64,000 bases of DNA from contig JAHEZM010000018.1 in assembly GCA_023251075.1 (NCBI GenBank), positions 1 to 64,000 of the forward strand, read 5' to 3'. Source of the DNA: Flavobacteriales bacterium. Lineage in GTDB: Bacteria; Bacteroidota; Bacteroidia; Flavobacteriales_C; GCA-002722245. Positions within the stretch are counted from its first letter, which is position 1. The number at the start of each line of letters is the position of its first letter. The translations under genes were made by a program, and so were the position numbers. The notes under the pieces were generated by a model. It was not told the origin of the DNA. It worked only from the letters and a program-made list of their open reading frames with translations, and did no database searches. Positions 1-9,681 of this stretch are shown here, one piece after another.

Positions 1-1
1 A

Positions 2-190
2 CATCCAACACAGCGAGCTGAAAGTTTAGGAATATTCCGACTCTGGAGAGATTTAGGCTATGCCATTGGTGCAATTATTACAGGGCTTCTAGCCGATAAT
101 TTTGGATTAAATATTTCAATTGTCGCTATTGGAATATTGACAGCGCTTTCAGCTTTTGTAATACTGGCTAGGGTTAAAGATGTAAAATGA
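2..190 (+). CDS. MFS transporter, C-terminal end (partial)
   Basis: An open frame enters from the left edge and ends at TGA 188-190, giving 62 visible residues. It reads HPTQRAESLG, then a short loop ending in RDLGYAIGAII, and two hydrophobic segments (about residues 17-30 and 36-54) ending in ARVKDVK. The 'RxxGYxxGxxxxG' pattern followed by a last membrane helix and a short basic tail is typical of the end of a major facilitator transporter. The substrate cannot be judged from this fragment. No clear terminator follows; the next feature, a tRNA remnant, faces the other way. Confidence 0.6.
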   Translation, partial: HPTQRAESLGIFRLWRDLGYAIGAIITGLLADNFGLNISIVAIGILTALSAFVILARVKDVK

Positions 191-223
191 AGTTTGATAT
201 TTTTCTTGTGTTCTTTTGCTTTT

Positions 224-243
224 GGTGAAGGGGGGATTCGAAC
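224..243 (-). repeat. tRNA-Ser 3'-end remnant (possible att-like duplication)
   Basis: The 20 bases here match the last 20 bases of the intact tRNA-Ser at 401-420 at 18 of 20 positions, in the same orientation. They cover the T-arm and the 3' acceptor strand. No D-arm, anticodon arm or 5' acceptor strand can be read beside it, so it is not a tRNA gene. A same-orientation copy of a tRNA 3' end just downstream of the tRNA is what an old integrative element leaves behind. That origin is an inference. Confidence 0.5.
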
Positions 244-361
244 ACTTAATCAACTGTAAATAAAAGTATTATTGAAAACCCTCAAAAAAGTTCGAACATC
301 AATTTTTAAAAACAGAATTCTCTAAAAATCAATAATAACAAAGGATTTGGAAGAAAATAAA

Positions 362-396
362 AAAGGGACTTTACATTTTTTCTGTAAAGTCCCTTT
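362..396 (-). terminator. Intrinsic terminator after tRNA-Ser
   Basis: A perfect 14-bp stem (362-375 with 383-396) with a 7-base loop lies directly behind the 3' end of tRNA-Ser and is followed by a T-rich run on the minus strand. The rest of 191-361 shows no gene apart from the remnant at 224-243. Confidence 0.85.
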
Positions 397-398
397 CA

Positions 399-484
<86 letters not shown>

Positions 485-646
485 GCCGCAAACATACGAC
501 AATCTTTTAAATCGCAAAAATTCTTATAAAAAAAATGTCTTTCTCATTCTTTATATCAAAAGGCAACCTTTTAATTCTTTTGAGTCTTAGAAAAAGGGGC
601 TTTGTGGTGCATTGATGATTTACTATATTTAAACTTTAACTTACTT

Positions 647-2821
647 ATGAATAAATTTCTTACTTTATTAGCTGCTATTGTTGTGCTTTCTTTTGGTTGC
701 CGACGCGATATTGCTGAATCGAGCTGGAATACTCAGGTAGTTACTCCTCTTATTAAATCAAGCATGTCTTTGGATGATTTGTTGGGCGATACAATGGTGC
801 AAAAAAACAATGATAATTCTTTGAAAGTGGTGTACAACCAGCATCTTTATTCAGCCAATACCGATTCTCTTTTTAAATTTCCCGATTCAACTTATACCTA
901 TGGAACCAGCTTACAAACCTTGGTTTTAAGTAATGATTCTGTAGTACATTCTATTACTTTAGGGCAAATTGCACGTGAACAAGGCGGATTTATTGGTCCG
1001 TTTATCCTAAGCAATCAGGGAGTTCCTTTTCCTTTCCCAGCTATGACGGATATTTCATCGAGTGATATAGCTATGGATGGTGGAGCTTTTTTTGAATCGG
1101 TAGACGTTTTAACAGGTTTCTTGGATATTAGAATCAACAATAATTTACCAGTAGATATTTCCTTACTTGATTTCTTGCTAAAAAATGATATTCTGTTAGG
1201 TGGTGATACTATAGCTTCGGGTACTTTTCCTCTCATTCCTTCAGGAGGTTCTCAATTGATGAGTTTTCCTTTAGATGGTAAATCGGTAAAAAGCAAAATG
1301 CTGGGTAAAATCATTAAAATGAATACCGATGCTTCTGTGGGTGCGGTGCCTATTGATACGAATAATGCTGTTACTGCAATTATTAAAATCAGAGATCTTA
1401 AACCTCAATCGGCCACTGCTTATTTTCCCGGACAAGAAGTTTTTAAGAAAATTGAAGGAATTAAGTTGAGTGCTTTATCTAAAATGATGTTGAATGAAAT
1501 TAAAGTGAAATCGGGTGAAGTGCATGTAGAAGTGTTCAGTAGTATTCGCGACACCATTTTTTTTCATTACGAAATCCCAAGTGCCAGCTCAGGCGGCATT
1601 CCATTTCAGGTAGATACTTTTGTTCCTCCGGCACTGCCTAATAGCACTACTTCATTTTCTTACACTTATCCTTTTAAAGATTATACTTTGAATTTAAGAG
1701 GTTTTGGAATTGAAGATGACTTAGGTGAGGATATTAATGGTAACGGATTTTACGATCCCGATACAGTAAACACTTTTGTTCAGAAATTATTGGGAAGTAT
1801 CAAAGCAAAAAATCAAATGGTTACTCTAACCATAGGCGATACCTTTTATGTGAATGCTGGTTTGCGTGCACTGGTGCCTGCTTATGGTGAAGGTTATATT
1901 GGAAATGACACCATGCAAATTGGTCCGTCTTCTACTTCGCTTTCTGTATTTAATAAAATGGTTTCCGGATCGGTAAATTTTGAAGATGTTAAAGTAGATT
2001 TAGAAGTAACCAATGGATTGGGCGCTAAACTCGATGTTGATGTTGATAATATTACGGCAGTAAACACAAAACAAAATAATTCATTGGCTCTTTCTAATGT
2101 TACTATTAGTTCGCCTATTTCAATTGATAAAGCATTAAAAGTGCCACAAGGACAATTACCTGTTACACCTCAAAAAGTAGTAATTTCTTTGGATAAAGGT
2201 AATTCGAATATTGATCAGTTTGTGGAAGTTTTCCCTGATAGAATTGATTACAAAATGGCAGTGCGATTGAATTCTGATATTGTTACTCCACCTACTTACA
2301 CCGATGTTTTAACCTCACCTCCTAATTTTGCTTATAATTCCACAGGAGTAGATGTAAGTATGAATATTGAAATTCCTTTATCAATGATTGCTCAAGATTT
2401 GGTGCTGGCAGATACCATCGATTTCAGTATTACCAAAAGCGATGCAACACAGGGTTATCAAAATGGAACTTTCACTCTGTTAACCAATAATGGTTTTCCA
2501 TTTTCTACAGAAGTTTCTATTTACATGTTAGATGCAAATAATAATGTAGTGGATTCTATTTTTTCTCATGGAAATATTCCTGCAGCAAATATTTATTTGG
2601 ATGGGGCAGAGTGGAAAGTAAGTTCTAAAAAATCATCGGAAATCACATTCCCAGTTGATGTAACTAAAATGGAAAAACTTTTTAATGCATCGAAATTGCT
2701 AGTGATTGCAAAATTCAATACGGCTCAACCAGGAAGTGATTATATTAAAGTATACACCGATTATTCAATTGATTTTAAATTGGCAGGTGATTTTGGTTAT
2801 CAAGTTAGAGTGAAGAATTAA
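647..2821 (+). CDS. Large surface or periplasmic lipoprotein of unknown function
   Basis: The frame is open from TTG 602, but ATG 647 gives a clean lipoprotein signal, MNKFLTLLAAIVVLSFGC, with the lipidated Cys at residue 18; I chose that start. The 724-residue product is rich in beta-forming, Ser/Thr/Asn/Asp residues and has no catalytic motif I recognise. A segment 'DDLGEDINGNGFYDPDTV' around residue 360 looks like a calcium-type Asp loop. The gene is 13 bp upstream of a predicted outer-membrane barrel and probably shares its transcript. An envelope function together with that barrel is inferred from position only. Confidence 0.75.
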   Translation: MNKFLTLLAAIVVLSFGCRRDIAESSWNTQVVTPLIKSSMSLDDLLGDTMVQKNNDNSLKVVYNQHLYSANTDSLFKFPDSTYTYGTSLQTLVLSNDSVVHSITLGQIAREQGGFIGPFILSNQGVPFPFPAMTDISSSDIAMDGGAFFESVDVLTGFLDIRINNNLPVDISLLDFLLKNDILLGGDTIASGTFPLIPSGGSQLMSFPLDGKSVKSKMLGKIIKMNTDASVGAVPIDTNNAVTAIIKIRDLKPQSATAYFPGQEVFKKIEGIKLSALSKMMLNEIKVKSGEVHVEVFSSIRDTIFFHYEIPSASSGGIPFQVDTFVPPALPNSTTSFSYTYPFKDYTLNLRGFGIEDDLGEDINGNGFYDPDTVNTFVQKLLGSIKAKNQMVTLTIGDTFYVNAGLRALVPAYGEGYIGNDTMQIGPSSTSLSVFNKMVSGSVNFEDVKVDLEVTNGLGAKLDVDVDNITAVNTKQNNSLALSNVTISSPISIDKALKVPQGQLPVTPQKVVISLDKGNSNIDQFVEVFPDRIDYKMAVRLNSDIVTPPTYTDVLTSPPNFAYNSTGVDVSMNIEIPLSMIAQDLVLADTIDFSITKSDATQGYQNGTFTLLTNNGFPFSTEVSIYMLDANNNVVDSIFSHGNIPAANIYLDGAEWKVSSKKSSEITFPVDVTKMEKLFNASKLLVIAKFNTAQPGSDYIKVYTDYSIDFKLAGDFGYQVRVKN

Positions 2822-2834
2822 GTTAAAAGGAAGA

Positions 2835-4115
2835 ATGAGGAAAAAATTATTGGTTTTTGGTATCGCGATTACTATCGTGAATACCAATGTTTTTGCGCAA
2901 GAAAATGAAGAGGATGTAGAAAAAGGGAATTTATCGGAAATGCTCGATACCTATAGTCATTACGACGTTGAGCCATCGCCATCTGTTTGGCTATTGTCTA
3001 ATGCTGAGGTAAATAGTACTGCTATTACATCTGCTTTTTACACTAAATTATATCAGGGTGGTTTTATTGATCAATCACTAAAAGATCAGGTTAAAAACCG
3101 ACTCACTTCTAATAATTTGTTAGGTGGAGAATTCAATTCCTCTATTTATTATCATAGTGGATCTCCTGCTTTATTCAAGAATAAATTTTCGTACGCTATT
3201 TCGCTAGGTTATACTATCGATTTTGCTGCGAAATTCAGTTCCGATTTATTCAATTTTACTTTTTATGGCAATAAGAGTTTTGAAAATAAAACCGCTGATT
3301 TTTCTGATACACGATTCAAGATGATGACCAGTCAGTTTGTTGGTTTTTCACTAATTCAATCAAGCGATAAATACTATTTAACGGTAGGCTTAAATTTAAT
3401 TAAAGGACAAAATTATTACGATTTCTCTGTCAATAAAGGATCAGTATACACCGCACCTTCGGGAAGTTATTTAGATGTTGTTGCCAATGGTTCTTTTGTA
3501 AGAAGCGATACCACCCACAACGATTTTACTTCCTTTAACGGAATGGGAGCCGGCTTGAATTTAATATACAATCGCCATTTAAAAGACAATTCCAACTTGG
3601 TTTTTTCTGCTAGCAATGTGGGGGCTATGTATTGGAATTCTGCAACAGTGCGCACTAATGTGGATACTTCTGTACAGTTCGATGGCTTGAAAGTGGATAA
3701 TATTTTCTCCATTCAGGATTCTCTGTTTACTAATGTTTCTGGCAAAAATGTTTTTAATGATTATACCCATAATTCATCAGCATCAAGATTAACTTTATTA
3801 CCCATGACTTTTAGAGCCGATTATTACAAGTATTTCGAAAAAGGATTTCAGTTTTTGGGTTCTATTCAATATAAAAATTGGGGATCATACATTCCGCGTG
3901 CTACAGCCACCCTTGGATTCAGATTACCTGCTTACTGGTATTTACATGTAGGAGCAGGTTATGGTGGTTACGGACAAGCACACTTATCGCTTGGTTTAAG
4001 TGGTATGGTTGGAAAAACATATTTGATGTTCGGTTCTTCTGATTGCCTGGGATTTATTGCTCTCAACAAATTTTCTAATGAAGGATTGTATTTAAAAGCC
4101 TTTTATCATTTTTAG
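2835..4115 (+). CDS. Predicted outer-membrane beta-barrel protein (DUF5723-like)
   Basis: The 426-residue protein starts with a signal peptide (MRKKLLVFGIAITIVNTNVFAQ). The rest alternates aromatic and polar residues in strands and ends with a terminal aromatic (AFYHF), as outer-membrane barrels do. The 'N..LVFSASNVGAMYW' and 'LSLGLSGMVGKTYLMFGSSD' segments resemble the DUF5723 barrels of Bacteroidota; I place it there by likeness, not by a search. It directly follows the lipoprotein gene ending at 2821, so the two probably work together at the outer membrane. Ligand and role are unknown. Confidence 0.65.
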   Translation: MRKKLLVFGIAITIVNTNVFAQENEEDVEKGNLSEMLDTYSHYDVEPSPSVWLLSNAEVNSTAITSAFYTKLYQGGFIDQSLKDQVKNRLTSNNLLGGEFNSSIYYHSGSPALFKNKFSYAISLGYTIDFAAKFSSDLFNFTFYGNKSFENKTADFSDTRFKMMTSQFVGFSLIQSSDKYYLTVGLNLIKGQNYYDFSVNKGSVYTAPSGSYLDVVANGSFVRSDTTHNDFTSFNGMGAGLNLIYNRHLKDNSNLVFSASNVGAMYWNSATVRTNVDTSVQFDGLKVDNIFSIQDSLFTNVSGKNVFNDYTHNSSASRLTLLPMTFRADYYKYFEKGFQFLGSIQYKNWGSYIPRATATLGFRLPAYWYLHVGAGYGGYGQAHLSLGLSGMVGKTYLMFGSSDCLGFIALNKFSNEGLYLKAFYHF

Positions 4116-4185
4116 TTTTAAAAAAATTTAGAAATAAGGCATCCCTTTTTATTGTTTTGCGTTTATAAGGATACAGATCTACTAC

Positions 4186-4782
4186 ATGCAAAATAATTTC
4201 ATTACTACTCAAGCCGTACTGGCCATAAAAAATATGGTGGGTAATAGCTGTATTAAAGTGGTGCGTGAAGAATTACAAAGAACAGGATTTGTTGAAGTAC
4301 TTGCTGTTAAATTAGGTGAGGCTGAAATTAAGTATGATGCCCAGGTAATTAGCATGGATATCATCGATACTATTTTACAAAGAAATGGTTTTGAACTGTT
4401 GCGCGATAATTCAGCAAGGCTGGTAGAACAAATTAAAACAGCAGTGATCGAACATATTTTTTATGGAAGTAACACCAATTCATTAATCAGAAATTCCGAT
4501 TATTTAAGCGAACACTTAGCACACCCTTATCCTTATTTAAGTAAAGTATTTTCTGATAAAACAGGAAATACTCTAGAGAAATTTATTATTCTGATTAAGA
4601 TTGAAAAAATAAAAGAACTCATTACTTATGGCGAACTATCATTGAGCGAAATTGCCTATTTAATGGGATATTCCAGTGTTCAGTATTTGAGTAATCAGTT
4701 CAAACAAATCACAGGATACACAGTGAGCGATTACAAAAGCAAAGGGATAAAAGATAGAAAACCTTTGAGTTCGGTGGAGTGA
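4186..4782 (+). CDS. AraC-family regulator with HMA-like N-terminal domain
   Basis: This is a 198-residue protein. Residues about 8-75 follow the beta-alpha-beta-beta-alpha-beta plan of heavy-metal-associated (HMA) domains; the metal loop reads MVGNSC (residues 17-22), so the first Cys of the usual MxCxxC is Gly and only Cys22 remains. Residues about 95-190 form an AraC-type double helix-turn-helix with the family signature 'SEIAYLMGYSSVQYLSNQFKQITGYTVSDYK'. It should bind DNA as a transcription factor. Whether it still senses metal is doubtful given the missing Cys. It is convergent with murQ, 6 bp away. Confidence 0.8.
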   Translation: MQNNFITTQAVLAIKNMVGNSCIKVVREELQRTGFVEVLAVKLGEAEIKYDAQVISMDIIDTILQRNGFELLRDNSARLVEQIKTAVIEHIFYGSNTNSLIRNSDYLSEHLAHPYPYLSKVFSDKTGNTLEKFIILIKIEKIKELITYGELSLSEIAYLMGYSSVQYLSNQFKQITGYTVSDYKSKGIKDRKPLSSVE

Positions 4783-4788
4783 TTAGAA

Positions 4789-5601
4789 TTACGGTCGGTA
4801 ATTTTCAATAGCAGCGCGAATACTTCCATGAATTTTTAAAAGCTCCATTGCTTTTTCGTAATCCACTTTAGTTTCTTCCATCACCATTCGGGCACCTCGA
4901 TCCACCAATTTATTATTGGCTAATTTCATGTCTACCATTTTGTTGCCCTTTACTTTCCCTAATTTAATCATCACGGTAGTAGACAACATGTTCAGAATTA
5001 ATTTCTGTGCAGTTCCTGCTTTCATTCGTGTACTACCTGTTAGGAATTCCGGACCCACCACTGCAGCAATTTTATATTGAGCAACTTTTGTTACAGGGCT
5101 ATCGGCGTTGCAGGTAATACAACCTGTAACAATATTTTTCTCATTGCATTTCATTAAGGCTCCAATCACGTAAGGTGTTGTTCCCGATGCTGCAATTCCT
5201 ATCACTACATCTTTGCTGGTAACGTTTCTTTCTTGTAAGTCTAACCAACCTTGCATATGACTGTCTTCTGCGAATTCAACCGCTTTTCTTATAGCGTTGT
5301 CTCCACCAGCAATAATGGCGATTACCACTCCGTGTTCAATACCAAATGTTGGAGGACACTCAGAAGCATCTACTACACCTAATCTTCCGCTGGTTCCTGC
5401 TCCCAAATAAAATAAACGTCCACCATCTTTCATTTTGGCTACCACTACATCCACCAATTTCTCAATCTCAGGAATTATTTTTTCCACGGCATCAGGAACA
5501 GTTTTATCTTCCTTGTTGATGTTGTGCAGCAAATCGGAAACACTCATGTTTTCAAGATTGCTGTACTTTGATTCCGCTTCGGTAGTTTTTTTAAATTCCA
5601 T
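4789..5601 (-). CDS. murQ: N-acetylmuramic acid 6-phosphate etherase
   Basis: MurQ cleaves the lactyl ether of MurNAc-6-phosphate to give GlcNAc-6-phosphate and D-lactate in cell-wall recycling, in the cytoplasm. The 270-residue protein has the SIS-domain core 'LGAGTSGRLGVVDASECPPTFG' (shown in part); Glu81 in DASE and Glu112 in AED match the two acidic residues known to act in the E. coli enzyme. The C-terminal 'GSTRMKAGTAQKLILNMLSTT' block is also typical. Its start lies 1 bp after the stop of the E1 gene at 5603, so the two are probably co-transcribed although their pathways are unrelated. No MurNAc kinase or transporter is nearby. Confidence 0.93.
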   Translation of the reverse strand: MEFKKTTEAESKYSNLENMSVSDLLHNINKEDKTVPDAVEKIIPEIEKLVDVVVAKMKDGGRLFYLGAGTSGRLGVVDASECPPTFGIEHGVVIAIIAGGDNAIRKAVEFAEDSHMQGWLDLQERNVTSKDVVIGIAASGTTPYVIGALMKCNEKNIVTGCITCNADSPVTKVAQYKIAAVVGPEFLTGSTRMKAGTAQKLILNMLSTTVMIKLGKVKGNKMVDMKLANNKLVDRGARMVMEETKVDYEKAMELLKIHGSIRAAIENYRP

Positions 5602-5602
5602 T

Positions 5603-8026
5603 TTAATAGATACTTGGGTATTTGGAAGGATTACTTTCTCTCATCATTTTGTAAACTTTATCGAAAACTGTTTCAACATTTGGTTTCGAAAAATAATTTC
5701 CATCAGAACCGTACGCCGGACGGTGATCTTGCGCAGCAATAGTTTTAGGTTCAGAGTCTAAATAATAATAGGCTTCTTGTTCTTCTATAATTTGTTGCAA
5801 CATGAAACCGGTAGCTCCTCCTTGCACATCTTCATCCATCACAATTAATCGATTGGTTTTTTTAACCGATTCTAGAATTTTCTTTCCTGTATCAAAAGGC
5901 AGCAACGTTTGAATATCTATAATTTCAAGGTGAATATCGAATTCTTTTAACTGTTCGGCCGCTTCAATAGCAATGCTCACGCATGAACCGTACGTTACAA
6001 GAGTGAGATCTTTTCCTTCTACAATTACTTCGGGAACTCCTAAAGGAACTTTAAATTCACCCAAGTTGGCAGGTAACGTTTCTTTTCTTCTGTAAGCGAG
6101 TAAAGGCTCAATTACCAAACCTGGATCATAAGCACTCAACAAAGTATTGTACATTCCTGCAGCTTGAGTCATGTTGCGCGGAACACAAATGTAAATTCCT
6201 CTTAAAGAATTAATGATCATACCTAGCGGAGATCCAGAATGCCATATACCTTCAAAACGATGTCCTCTGGTTCGAATGATTAAAGGTGCTTTTTGTCCGC
6301 CTTTAGTTCGATAATGCAATGAAGCTAAATCATCGCTAATGGTCATTAAACCATAAATCAAATAATCGAGATATTGAATTTCGGCAATCGGACGAAGACC
6401 TCTGATGGCCATTCCCACACCTTTACCCAGTATAGTAGCTTCTCTGATCCCGGTATCACTTACACGTGGTTCACCATATTTTTTTTGAAGTCCTTCCAAT
6501 CCTTGATTCACTCCACCAATTTTTCCGGAATCTTCTCCAAAAATCACCAGTTTAGGTTCTTTTGCTAATAAAGCATCGAAGTTATCGCGAATGATAATTC
6601 TTCCGTCTACTACAGGAGAATCTTCATTGTACAAAGGTTTTATTTCTTTTACATTGATGGCTGAATGTGCATCATGACTATACAACAATGAATTGTATCG
6701 ATCGAAGTTGGCAACATTTTCTTGGGTAAGCCAATCGGAAAGCATTTTTTTCTCATCGCTTTCTTCTCTGCTTACTTCGCGTAAAACTTTTTTAGCGGCA
6801 ATAGTTAAATCTTTTACGTTGGTATCGATACCATTTAACAAGCGCTGTTTTATTTGAAGAATATGTTCTTTGTTTTCACTTTTAAGAGCAAGTTGATCGA
6901 ATAAGCGACAAAGGTTTCTTACTTCATTTTTGATGGGTGTAAAGTAGGCTTTCCATGCGGCATCTTTCCCTGCTTTTACGGCAGCAACCGATTCGTCTTC
7001 AATTTTTTTAAGTTCTTCTTCACTGGCAAAACCTTGTGATAGAATCCATTCTTTAAATTTTTTATTACAATCGAATTCTTTTTCCCAGGCTAATCTTTCT
7101 TCCGATTTATATCTTTCGTGTGATCCTGAGGTGGAGTGTCCTTGGGGTTGAGTTAATTCTTCTACATGTACTAAAACAGGAACATGTTTTTCACGTGCGA
7201 GTTCAGCAGCTTTTTTGTAGGTGAGGCATAAAGCGGCATAATCCCAGCCTTTAACAGTTATGATCTCCCAACCTTTAAATTTTTCATCTCTTTGGAAACC
7301 AGCTAAAGCCCTTGAAATACTTTCTTTGGTGGTTTGTAATTTGGTTGGCACTGAAATTCCGTGGCCATCATCCCAAACCGATAAAACCACAGGAACCTGC
7401 AAAACACCCATGGCATTAAATGCTTCGAAGAAAATTCCTTCAGAAGTACTTGCATCTCCAATGGTACAAAAAACGACTTCATTTCCTAAATTGGAAAGAG
7501 TGGTGTATTGATGTAATTCTTTATTTTTTCGGAATAATTTTGATGCTAAACCCAAACCTACAGTTCTTGGTATTTGCGCTGCAGTAGGAGATAGATCGGT
7601 AGTGGTAATTTTTAATTTAGTCATGTCCTTCCATCCACCATCATCGTTGATGAATCGTGTGGTGAAATGACTATTCATTTGTCGGCCAGCTGAATGCGGT
7701 TCTGCTTCAATGCTGGTGTGCGAGTATAATTGTGCGAAGAGTTGTTGGTGGGTTAATTCACCAATGGCGTACATAATGGTTTGATCCCGGTAGTATCCAC
7801 TTCGGTAATCTCCATTTTTAAATTGTTTGGAAAGAGCAATTTGAGCTACTTCTTTTCCATCTCCAAAAATTCCGAATTTTGCTTTGCCGGTGAGTACTTC
7901 TTTTCGTCCTAGTAAGCTGGCTTCTCTGCTTTCACAGGCTAAGCGATAATCAGCCAATACAGCTTCTTTGAATTCAGCGAGTGATAGTTCTTTGGTACTG
8001 TTATTTCCTTTTTCGGGAGAAGTCAT
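5603..8026 (-). CDS. Fused 2-oxoacid dehydrogenase E1 (alpha + beta)
   Basis: The 807-residue protein joins both E1 subunits of a thiamine-diphosphate 2-oxoacid dehydrogenase. The alpha part (about 1-360) has the ThDP motif from GDASTSEG to DDGHGIS. The beta part (about 470-807) has 'VFGEDSGKIGGVNQGL', 'REATILGKGVGMAIRGLRP' and the late 'VMDEDVQGGATGFM' region. Enzymes of this fused form are common in Bacteroidota and are usually annotated as branched-chain 2-oxoacid or pyruvate dehydrogenase E1; the substrate cannot be decided here. The lipoyl E2 and E3 partners are not in the window. The gene leads a two-gene unit with murQ. The 195 bp upstream (8027-8221) shows no gene. Confidence 0.9.
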   Translation of the reverse strand: MTSPEKGNNSTKELSLAEFKEAVLADYRLACESREASLLGRKEVLTGKAKFGIFGDGKEVAQIALSKQFKNGDYRSGYYRDQTIMYAIGELTHQQLFAQLYSHTSIEAEPHSAGRQMNSHFTTRFINDDGGWKDMTKLKITTTDLSPTAAQIPRTVGLGLASKLFRKNKELHQYTTLSNLGNEVVFCTIGDASTSEGIFFEAFNAMGVLQVPVVLSVWDDGHGISVPTKLQTTKESISRALAGFQRDEKFKGWEIITVKGWDYAALCLTYKKAAELAREKHVPVLVHVEELTQPQGHSTSGSHERYKSEERLAWEKEFDCNKKFKEWILSQGFASEEELKKIEDESVAAVKAGKDAAWKAYFTPIKNEVRNLCRLFDQLALKSENKEHILQIKQRLLNGIDTNVKDLTIAAKKVLREVSREESDEKKMLSDWLTQENVANFDRYNSLLYSHDAHSAINVKEIKPLYNEDSPVVDGRIIIRDNFDALLAKEPKLVIFGEDSGKIGGVNQGLEGLQKKYGEPRVSDTGIREATILGKGVGMAIRGLRPIAEIQYLDYLIYGLMTISDDLASLHYRTKGGQKAPLIIRTRGHRFEGIWHSGSPLGMIINSLRGIYICVPRNMTQAAGMYNTLLSAYDPGLVIEPLLAYRRKETLPANLGEFKVPLGVPEVIVEGKDLTLVTYGSCVSIAIEAAEQLKEFDIHLEIIDIQTLLPFDTGKKILESVKKTNRLIVMDEDVQGGATGFMLQQIIEEQEAYYYLDSEPKTIAAQDHRPAYGSDGNYFSKPNVETVFDKVYKMMRESNPSKYPSIY

Positions 8027-8221
8027 TCCTGCAATATAATTCTGTTAATACTGACCACCTAGCTTTCCGCCACTCGCATTCTTACGCGAAAATAGTAAAA
8101 TAGGTGCATTTGAGCGAAGCAATTTTGAGAATAGTTGAATTGTATTGGAAGAGGTGATTAAAAGTATAGAGTTGTAGAGTGTTTTAGGCGGAAATTGGTT
8201 TTAAAAAGTTTTTAACAAATT

Positions 8222-8653
8222 CTACAATCTGCGAAGAGTCATTCTTTTGTTGATGTTGGCAGTGCTGCTTACTCCACCTGAGCTGTAAATCACGGTTTTG
8301 GTGCATTCCCAGGTTTGGGTACTTTTTACATCGCTGGTAATCAGCCATGTTTCTTCCGAGTTATCTTTTAAATAAGTGATTTTTATGTGTTTCTTTTTTA
8401 CGGTTTCCCAATGAATATCCTGAGTGTCGTAGCTGGTGTCGGCAGTAGAGATATACTTCCCTTCTCCTTTTGAACTGAAGGTGTAGGCACCTGCATTTTT
8501 TAGAGAGTATTCCGATTTTTTTCCAGAGAAGTCGGCCACTACATGAAGATCATCTACATTCCATTGACCTTTCAATTCTATATCAATATACAAATCACTA
8601 TTGCATGAAGTGCTGATGATAAAGGAGAAAAGCAATAGTGTAATATATTTCAT
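8222..8653 (-). CDS. Small lipoprotein of unknown function
   Basis: The 143-residue protein has a lipoprotein signal with the lipobox Cys at residue 17 (FIISTSC). The remainder looks like a small beta-barrel or lipocalin-like domain: a 'GQWNVDDL' start, alternating strands and the phrase 'EETWLITS' near the end. I do not recognise a defined family. Its ATG overlaps the TGA of the upstream gene (ATGA, 8650-8653), so translation of the two is probably coupled. Confidence 0.7.
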   Translation of the reverse strand: MKYITLLLFSFIISTSCNSDLYIDIELKGQWNVDDLHVVADFSGKKSEYSLKNAGAYTFSSKGEGKYISTADTSYDTQDIHWETVKKKHIKITYLKDNSEETWLITSDVKSTQTWECTKTVIYSSGGVSSTANINKRMTLRRL

Positions 8654-9495
8654 TTCTTTTTTTGTTCTGATGAAGTCTCGTCTGCTATAGTGTATATACG
8701 TGCATCCATGTATTGTAGTTTATTAATAAATCCTTTTGTAGAGTCTTTGGGCATTTCCTTCAATAAATTGGTAAAGGTACTTTTCACTTCCTGGTTGTTG
8801 TAGTAGCTTAAAGTTCCTACAAATCCTTCTTTATTTTTCGCAATCAAATCGATAATTCCTTTTGAAAAATCTTTAAATAATTTCATGTCAACTTCAGGAA
8901 TGTAAGCTTTATTCACTTCAATATATTTGCTGAAATAAGCAGTGTCACTCACCAATTTGAATCCGTAATATTTTCCAATAACAGATTTACCTTCTTTTTT
9001 AAGATTGTCGTAGGGTACCAGTGGACTAAAAAACAATAGAAATTCGTCTAAAGTAGAGGGGAAGCGACTAAAGAAAATTCCTCTGTAAGGAACATTTTTT
9101 GGGTTTAAAACCAAGTGGCGACAAGCTTCATTCAATCGTGTTGTTTTATGTTGTAATTCTTGTCGGTTGATTTGTAAAACAAAATCTCTTCTGAATATTT
9201 GAATAGGAAGTATATCAATATTTGAATCTTGAAGCAAGTAATAATATCTGTTGTTGATTCCTACTTTTATATCGTATTCTCCATCTTCGGGCAAAGTGTA
9301 AGCGTACACACCTTTGTAGTTACTTTTAACTTCATCAATTTTAGTAGAATCTTTCCAAATAGAAATTATGATATTATCTACGGGGTATCCACATTCATTT
9401 TTTACTATACCTCTTAATTCCACCGTTCCTCCAATTCTAAAAGCAGGAAGAGCAACCAGGAAAATACTAAGCAGAATAAATAGCAGAAACTTCAT
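8650..9495 (-). CDS. Exported protein with carboxypeptidase-regulatory-like domain
   Basis: A 281-residue protein with an N-terminal hydrophobic segment (residues 1-20; signal peptide or anchor) is followed by a beta-sandwich of the carboxypeptidase D regulatory type ('VELRGIVKNECGYPVDNIIISI... YKGVYAYTLPEDGEYDIKVG', about 25-110). The remaining 170 residues are mostly charged and helical and match nothing I know. Domains of this type usually act as binding or spacer modules on the cell surface. It is co-transcribed with the lipoprotein gene that overlaps its stop codon. Confidence 0.65.
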   Translation of the reverse strand: MKFLLFILLSIFLVALPAFRIGGTVELRGIVKNECGYPVDNIIISIWKDSTKIDEVKSNYKGVYAYTLPEDGEYDIKVGINNRYYYLLQDSNIDILPIQIFRRDFVLQINRQELQHKTTRLNEACRHLVLNPKNVPYRGIFFSRFPSTLDEFLLFFSPLVPYDNLKKEGKSVIGKYYGFKLVSDTAYFSKYIEVNKAYIPEVDMKLFKDFSKGIIDLIAKNKEGFVGTLSYYNNQEVKSTFTNLLKEMPKDSTKGFINKLQYMDARIYTIADETSSEQKKK

Positions 9496-9681
9496 TTACT
9501 GAATGGATTGAGCACTAAAAATATCAAAATAATTAGAAAGCAACTAACCTAGTATAAAAGTAAAAACGTTTGTCGGTAAATTTACTGCTTTAGTCGGGTG
9601 TTGAATGTCTTTCAAGGAAAATTTACACATTGGCTTTTCATTTTTATTATTTTGCGTATCCCAGAACAATAATGCTTTAAC

